Source: Prevotella sp.
GTDB taxonomy: Bacteria > Bacteroidota > Bacteroidia > Bacteroidales > Bacteroidaceae
Direction: 5' to 3'
Length of the DNA stretch: 13,710 nt
Assembly: GCA_021204605.1 (NCBI GenBank)
Contig: JAJPZD010000282.1
Span: 1 to 13,710 of the forward strand
The notes under the pieces are model-generated. The model had not been told where the DNA came from and made no database searches. It saw only the letters and a program-made list of their open reading frames with translations. Shown here in pieces: positions 8,859 through 13,710 of the stretch. How positions within the stretch are numbered: position 1 is the first letter of the stretch; each line of letters begins with the position of its first letter. A program made the translations under genes and the position numbers.

Positions 8859-10892
8859 ATGATACGTGATATTGTTAACGATAATGAGAAGACACAGTCG
8901 ATAGACAGGACTTTAAGATTGCTGCACCGGGATTTTCCACAATGTTTTAATGCAGAGGGGAAATTCGATATAGCTACATTCCGTGAATTGCTGAATGATA
9001 AGATAGACCTTGTAAAAGAAGGCAGTGGTTTTAATTTCCTTGGGAAGAACTATGCCAGCTTGCTCAGTTCTATGGATACGACTACCGTAATCGTTCCCGA
9101 TATCGAGCATAACAATAAGCCCGAAAACGTAAACAGCGAAAATATATATGTCAGTGGTGACAACCTCGATGCCCTGAAACATCTTGTGAAGTCGTATGCG
9201 GGCAAGGTGAAGTGCATTTACATAGACCCTCCATATAATACAGGTACTGATGGATTTGTATATAATGACAAGTTCAATTTCACTATCGAGGATCTGGAAG
9301 AAAAACTAAGTATCAGTGAGGAGCAGGCAAGTCGCATTCTTGCAATGACTACCCGCGGCGCCGCCTCACATTCAGCATGGCTCACATTCATGATGCCGCG
9401 TCTGCAGTATGCCAAAGACTTACTCTCTGATGATGGCGTGATATTTATCTCTATCGATGATAATGAACAGGCAAACTTAAAATTGCTGTGCGACCATGTG
9501 TTTGGAGAGGAGAATTTTCTCTCCGAGATTATTGTTCAATCCAATAAAAGAGGACAAACATACAAACAACTTGCAAAGACTCATGAGTATCTTCTTGTTT
9601 ATACTAGTTCAGGAAGTACTATTGTAAAAGAGTTGGAAAAGGAATTGGCATCAAAAGTTATGACAGATAATATTTCCGATTTTTCTGAACGTGAACTTCG
9701 TAATCGAAACCCAAAATATGGAAAATTCAACCGTCCGAATCTTTTTTATCCAATTTATGTAAATCCAAACGAAACTGATAAAAATGGATATTGTAAAATT
9801 AGTATAGAATATTCGCTGGAGTATTATGTTGAAGTTTTACCTTTAAATAGTGAAGGTAAGGAAAGTTGCTGGCGATGGAGTAAGTCAAGACTTCTTAAAA
9901 ATTTAGAAGATTCCTCCATGAATAGTAATGTTGTCGCAAGACAAAAAAGCACTGGCACATACGGTATATACGAGAAATATCGAAAAGGAACTTACAAGGC
10001 AAAAACCATTTGGTATGATGACATTATTATTGATGAAGATGATGACGATGATGAAATATGGGATGAAATTGGTGTTATAACAGAACAAGGTTCTGGAGAA
10101 CTACGAAAATATGGCATGGGTGATGTTTTTGATTTCCCAAAACCAACTCATTTAATAAAGAAAATACTAACAATCGGGTCTGATACCGATTCAATTTGTG
10201 TTGATTTTTTCTCAGGGTCAGGTACAACTGCAGAATCAATTATCGCTTTAAATGCTTTGAGAAATGGACGTAAGTTTATTGTTGTTCAACTTCCAGAAGA
10301 TTTAGATAAAAAATTAGAATCGACTGCTAAAAATGACAAACCTAAAATTCAAAAAGTAATCGATTTCTTAGATGAAAACAAATATCCTCACACTTTAGAT
10401 TATATAGGATATGAGCGCATACGTCGTGCGGCTGAGAAAATAAAGTCAGAGACACATGCGGACATTGACTACGGTTTCAAGCATTACACCCTTGAAGAAC
10501 CCGATGACAACACTCTTGACCGCATGGAGACGTTCAACCCCGATATGGTGTTTGGTGATGATCTTGTAAAAGTCTTTGGCAAGGAAACAGTACTCACCAC
10601 ATACGCTGTGCGTGATGGCTATGGGTTGACGCCGAAAATAGAACCGTTGAAATTCGGCAATTATACAGCCTATCTCTGTGGCAAGCACCTTTACATGATA
10701 GACCAGGGCTTTGATATCTATGGAGATGACCTGACGGAATTAGTTGACAAATACAACAAAGACCATTCGTTCACGGCCGACACCGTGGTAATGTTTGGTT
10801 ACAGTTTCAATTTCAGCCAGACTGACGTTATAAAGAAAAATCTCGGTGCCATAACCGACCGCAGCCGTATAAACATAGATATCCGTTACTAA
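8859..10892 (+). CDS. mod: Type III restriction-modification DNA methyltransferase (Mod), beta-class adenine-N6
   Basis: Mod methylates an adenine in a short asymmetric site and provides sequence recognition for both modification and cleavage by the Mod-Res complex. The 677-residue protein has the beta-class motif order: the catalytic motif IV DPPYNTG comes first (D123-G129), then LLSDDGVIFISIDDNE, the target-recognition region (about 225-400), a KPTHLI motif X, and the AdoMet-binding motif I DFFSGSGTT (449-457). The C-terminal part (about 520-677) is probably used for Res contact. Length and layout agree with EcoP1I/EcoP15I-type Mod proteins. The recognition site cannot be read from sequence. 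The middle third is markedly more AT-rich than both ends (separate entry) and has an acidic run DEDDDDDE at 392-399. The res gene follows after 14 bases. Adenine specificity is inferred from family and DPPY. Confidence 0.94.
   Translation: MIRDIVNDNEKTQSIDRTLRLLHRDFPQCFNAEGKFDIATFRELLNDKIDLVKEGSGFNFLGKNYASLLSSMDTTTVIVPDIEHNNKPENVNSENIYVSGDNLDALKHLVKSYAGKVKCIYIDPPYNTGTDGFVYNDKFNFTIEDLEEKLSISEEQASRILAMTTRGAASHSAWLTFMMPRLQYAKDLLSDDGVIFISIDDNEQANLKLLCDHVFGEENFLSEIIVQSNKRGQTYKQLAKTHEYLLVYTSSGSTIVKELEKELASKVMTDNISDFSERELRNRNPKYGKFNRPNLFYPIYVNPNETDKNGYCKISIEYSLEYYVEVLPLNSEGKESCWRWSKSRLLKNLEDSSMNSNVVARQKSTGTYGIYEKYRKGTYKAKTIWYDDIIIDEDDDDDEIWDEIGVITEQGSGELRKYGMGDVFDFPKPTHLIKKILTIGSDTDSICVDFFSGSGTTAESIIALNALRNGRKFIVVQLPEDLDKKLESTAKNDKPKIQKVIDFLDENKYPHTLDYIGYERIRRAAEKIKSETHADIDYGFKHYTLEEPDDNTLDRMETFNPDMVFGDDLVKVFGKETVLTTYAVRDGYGLTPKIEPLKFGNYTAYLCGKHLYMIDQGFDIYGDDLTELVDKYNKDHSFTADTVVMFGYSFNFSQTDVIKKNLGAITDRSRINIDIRY
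9525..10410 (+). other. AT-rich mosaic segment covering the Mod target-recognition domain
   Basis: Hand counts on 60-base lines give 28-35% GC within this part (lines starting 9601, 9661, 9721, 10201, 10321), against 42-53% in the flanks (9181, 9361, 10501, 10561). Codon choice shifts too, with more AAT, GAT, TTA and AAA inside and more AAC, GAC and CTC outside. The segment begins just after the conserved FGEENFLSE and ends near GYERIRRAAEKI, so conserved sequences bracket it. It includes the recognition region, motif X and motif I. The composition is directly seen; exchange of the segment between alleles is inferred. Edges are accurate only to a few tens of bases. Confidence 0.7.
10032..10055 (+). 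repeat. GAT/GAA/GAC triplet run encoding an acidic tract in Mod
   Basis: Eight successive codons (GAT GAA GAT GAT GAC GAT GAT GAA) encode DEDDDDDE at residues 392-399. It is an imperfect triplet repeat, so slippage would add or remove residues without changing the frame. It lies at the end of the recognition region, before motif X. It is not one of the tetra- or pentanucleotide tracts that switch phase-variable mod genes on and off. Confidence 0.7.
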
Positions 10893-10906
10893 AACACCTG
10901 CAAATT

Positions 10907-13710
10907 ATGGAACTGAAACTTGAAAGCGGCTTGCCGCATCAGGAATATGCTTTGGAAGCCATAAAGGGGGTGTTTGAGCATGTGAGGATAGACCAAGAGA
11001 CGGCACATTACTCAAATCCTATTGTTGACCTTGACTCTAAACAATTAGCCACCAACATACGCAATATCCAACGTAAAGAGCAGCAGAATGTGGCTGAGAA
11101 ATACCGTAAAGAGCAACCTGTGGGCAACACCTTATGCCTTGACATCAAGATGGAGACAGGCACAGGCAAGACATACGTATATACAAACACCATCTTTGAA
11201 CTTCACAAACTGTACGGCATAAACAAGTTCATCATTGCCGTACCGAGCATTGCCATAAAAGCAGGCACAAGTGCTTTTTTAAGTGAGACGTATGTCAAGG
11301 CACATTTTAAGAACACGTTAGGCTATGACGCAGAGATAAGTTTGGGTGTACTTGAAGCCGTGAAAAAACAGAAGAAAGGCAGGATATATTTCCCTTCTGC
11401 AGTACGTAGCTTTGTGGAGGGCTCCCGTTTGAATACAAATAAGATATATGTGCTGTTGGTGAACAGTGCGCTGCTCACCACTGGAAAGATGCTCACACGC
11501 AATGACTACGATGTGACTATCCAAGACTACGACCGCCCATTTGACGCATTGCGCTCCACACGTCCATTCGTAATCATTGATGAGCCACACACATTCTCCC
11601 GTGACCAAAAAGCATACAAAGCCATCATCAACGAGTTGGCTCCTCAGTGCATAATCCGTTTCGGCGCCACTTTCCCTATGACCACCATAGGCAAAGGGAA
11701 GAAAAAAATGGCAGTACGCGACTATGAGCATCTTCTTTATGACCTGAATGCACAACGCTCTTTCTCAACTGGTCTTATCAAGGGAGTGATGAAAGAACAC
11801 TTTGAGCCCTCTTCCAACATCAATGAGAAAGTAAAGATATTGAGTATTGATAACAAAAAAGCAACCTTTCAACATATCACCCAAACCTCAAGAACCAGTC
11901 ATGTTTTGAATGTAGGAGACTCATTGTCGATATTGACCCCTGAACTGACAGGTCTCACTATAACAGGTATCACAAAAGATTTGGTAATACTTAGCAATGG
12001 TACTGAAAAACACAAAAATGATGAGTTTGACGTGGATATATACACCTCGTCTTATCAGGAAAGTATGCTTCGCCTTGCCATACAACGCCATTTTGAAACA
12101 GAGCGTGTGAATTTCCACAGGGAAAAGGGCAAAATAAAGACATTGGCTCTGTTCTTTATCGATGACATATTTTCTTTTCGCGGGGATAATGAGGGCAACA
12201 ACGCATGGTTGAGGGATTTGTTTGACCGACTGCTTGAAACACAGTTGAATACCGAACTGCAAAAAGACAATTCTCCCAAATATGAGGCATACTTGCAGGC
12301 AAGCCTTAACGACCTTGCGGCATGTCGTGCCGGTTATTTTGCACAGGACAACAGCGACTCCGATGAGGCGGTGAAGAAAGAAGTGGATGACATATTGCAC
12401 AACAAGACCGAACTGCTATCTTTTGTGGACGAGGAGGGGCAGCCGAACACACGCCGTTTCCTTTTCTCTAAATGGACGTTGAAAGAAGGCTGGGACAACC
12501 CGAATGTGTTTACAATTGCCAAATTGCGCAGCAGTGGCAGTGAGAACAGCAAGTTGCAGGAGGTGGGACGGGGATTGCGCTTGCCTGTTGACGAGTATGG
12601 CAACAGGGTGAAAGACGAATCATTTTACCTTAACTACATCGTTGATTTCACAGAGCGTGACTTTGCAGACCGTCTGGTAATGGAGATAAACGAGGATGTG
12701 CCGACAGGCAGTATCACACATATCTCTCTTGATGATTTGCGAAGAGTGGCAGATCTGCGCGGCATTGATGAGATGCAACTGTTCATGGAACTATACCAAA
12801 AGAAATATGTGCTTGACTTAGACCGCAAGGTTGACTATACAAAAGTGTTGGATTTGTTTGCCGAATATCCTGAGTTCAACAACATCACAGGCAAAGTGAA
12901 AGACCGCAACAGGGCTGTCAGGGATATAGTCAGGATACGCAAGGCTCGCTATGAGGAGTTGAAAGAACTGTGGGCACAACTCAACCGCAAATACATCATA
13001 TTCTACCAAAAGGACATCGACAGGCAAATCGAGGAGGCATTGCCGGAGATATTGGCTGCTGATGTTTTCGTACACCAGACTGTACAAAGCAAGCGGCAAA
13101 AGGTAACGACAAATGAAGACCAGGCAGTAACAATACAGCAGGTTGGTCAACAATATATCTTGGCCGGTAAGGAAATGCACTATAACGAGTTCCTGAAACG
13201 TGCGTGCCGGCAGACAAGCATTCCTATAGCCATGCTGCACTCTGCCATTTGCAGCTTTGCCAAGAAACATCCGTTGGACGGATATATCAACGAGTCGTCA
13301 TTGAGCGCATTCATCGCCAAGTTCAACGGTTGGAAGATAAAAAATCTGCAAAACTTGGTGAAATACCGCCAGGCAAACTATTCTTCAAAATCCACTGCTT
13401 TCACATACGCTGACGGCTCATTGAAAGAAGATGTATTACAATGGACTATCGGCAAGAATGTATTGAGTGCGGAACCCTCAAGGAAGTATCTGTATGACAA
13501 AGTGGTTTACGACTCGCCGTTGGAGAAAGAGAATATCATGAATGATGTTGACAGCGTCATAGTGTATGGCAAGATACCGCAAAAGAGTATTTGCATCCCC
13601 AATATCACCAATGACCTTTACAGCCCTGACTTCATGTATGTTGTAAAACGTACTGATGGTAAAAAGGAGTTGAACATTGTCATAGAGACAAAAGACGTGC
13701 CTAACGATGA
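10907..13710 (+). CDS. res: Type III restriction endonuclease subunit (Res), 3' end beyond window
   Basis: Res is the ATP-dependent translocase and nuclease that, bound to Mod, cuts DNA after long-range communication between inversely oriented unmethylated sites. I translated 934 codons without a stop up to the window edge, so the gene is intact as far as seen and lacks only its last part; known Res proteins have roughly 900-1000 residues. Superfamily 2 helicase motifs are clear: Walker A METGTGKT (82-89), DEPH box (225-228), GAT (253-255), motif V GWDNP (528-532) and motif VI QEVGRGLRL (551-559). The C-terminal PD-(D/E)xK nuclease is visible as SPLE with E873, SPDF at 906-909 and ETK at 927-929. 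ATG 10907 follows mod by 14 bases without a strong Shine-Dalgarno, which suggests co-transcription and possibly coupled translation. Residues about 305-377 form a beta-rich insert between the helicase halves whose DNA is AT-richer than the rest. Confidence 0.94.
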   Translation, partial: MELKLESGLPHQEYALEAIKGVFEHVRIDQETAHYSNPIVDLDSKQLATNIRNIQRKEQQNVAEKYRKEQPVGNTLCLDIKMETGTGKTYVYTNTIFELHKLYGINKFIIAVPSIAIKAGTSAFLSETYVKAHFKNTLGYDAEISLGVLEAVKKQKKGRIYFPSAVRSFVEGSRLNTNKIYVLLVNSALLTTGKMLTRNDYDVTIQDYDRPFDALRSTRPFVIIDEPHTFSRDQKAYKAIINELAPQCIIRFGATFPMTTIGKGKKKMAVRDYEHLLYDLNAQRSFSTGLIKGVMKEHFEPSSNINEKVKILSIDNKKATFQHITQTSRTSHVLNVGDSLSILTPELTGLTITGITKDLVILSNGTEKHKNDEFDVDIYTSSYQESMLRLAIQRHFETERVNFHREKGKIKTLALFFIDDIFSFRGDNEGNNAWLRDLFDRLLETQLNTELQKDNSPKYEAYLQASLNDLAACRAGYFAQDNSDSDEAVKKEVDDILHNKTELLSFVDEEGQPNTRRFLFSKWTLKEGWDNPNVFTIAKLRSSGSENSKLQEVGRGLRLPVDEYGNRVKDESFYLNYIVDFTERDFADRLVMEINEDVPTGSITHISLDDLRRVADLRGIDEMQLFMELYQKKYVLDLDRKVDYTKVLDLFAEYPEFNNITGKVKDRNRAVRDIVRIRKARYEELKELWAQLNRKYIIFYQKDIDRQIEEALPEILAADVFVHQTVQSKRQKVTTNEDQAVTIQQVGQQYILAGKEMHYNEFLKRACRQTSIPIAMLHSAICSFAKKHPLDGYINESSLSAFIAKFNGWKIKNLQNLVKYRQANYSSKSTAFTYADGSLKEDVLQWTIGKNVLSAEPSRKYLYDKVVYDSPLEKENIMNDVDSVIVYGKIPQKSICIPNITNDLYSPDFMYVVKRTDGKKELNIVIETKDVPND

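Noticed and set aside
8859..9000. Search for tetra- or pentanucleotide repeats near the mod start, as in phase-variable mod genes.
   Set aside because: No simple repeat tract of that kind is present at the start or elsewhere in the gene, so on-off switching by slippage is not supported.
9504..9524. A near-palindrome (GGAGAG ... CTCTCC around an AT centre) just left of the AT-rich segment in mod, considered as a recombination or inversion site.
   Set aside because: It encodes FGEENFLS, a stretch conserved in type III Mod proteins, so coding constraint explains it. I found no matching inverted copy at the right edge near 10410.
11921..12400. Open frame on the - strand within res (about 159 codons), possible hidden gene.
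   Set aside because: The + strand frame reads through without stops and encodes conserved Res sequence. The - strand product is Cys/Phe/Ile-rich and has no known motif or start context.
13700..13710. The last bases read TGA, considered as the end of res.
   Set aside because: That TGA is out of frame; the res frame reads AAC GAT GA- and is still open, and the nuclease motif ETK has only just been reached, so the C-terminal end lies outside the window.

Overview
The window looks like a chromosome segment of a Bacteroidales bacterium, most likely Prevotella or a close relative. The reasons are a starch-utilisation (Sus-type) gene set close to the Bacteroides SusA and SusB proteins, Bacteroidetes-type -7 promoter boxes (TAnnTTTG) ahead of the two transcription units, and little use of Shine-Dalgarno sequences. 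All six genes are on the + strand, and I see no credible gene on the - strand, no RNA gene, no CRISPR array and no insertion sequence.

Region 1 (about 1-8791) is a compact four-gene alpha-glucan operon: malQ (cytoplasmic 4-alpha-glucanotransferase with two N-terminal starch-binding domains), susB (GH97 alpha-glucosidase), pulA (type I pullulanase, GH13) and susA (neopullulanase/cyclomaltodextrinase-like GH13). The gaps are only 27, 20 and 10 bases. The last three carry Sec signal peptides without a lipobox Cys, so they should work in the periplasm: PulA removes alpha-1,6 branches, SusA cuts maltooligosaccharides and SusB releases glucose from the non-reducing end. MalQ then disproportionates imported maltooligosaccharides in the cytoplasm. 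The outer-membrane parts (SusC/D/E/F/G) and a SusR-type regulator are not in the window.

Region 2 (about 8792-13710) is a type III restriction-modification system with its own promoter: mod (beta-class DNA methyltransferase, complete) and res (helicase-nuclease subunit, open to the window edge with 934 codons visible). The mod start lies 67 bases after susA. The most notable signal is inside mod: a stretch of roughly 885 bases (about 9525-10410) holding the target-recognition region and methyltransferase motifs X and I is clearly more AT-rich than both flanks. This fits a swapped specificity cassette. A shorter and weaker AT-rich patch lies in an insert region of res.

I do not see a wholly new system. 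The enzymes belong to known families, and the unusual points are the mosaic mod gene, an internal repeat in malQ, and a restriction system placed directly behind a starch operon.
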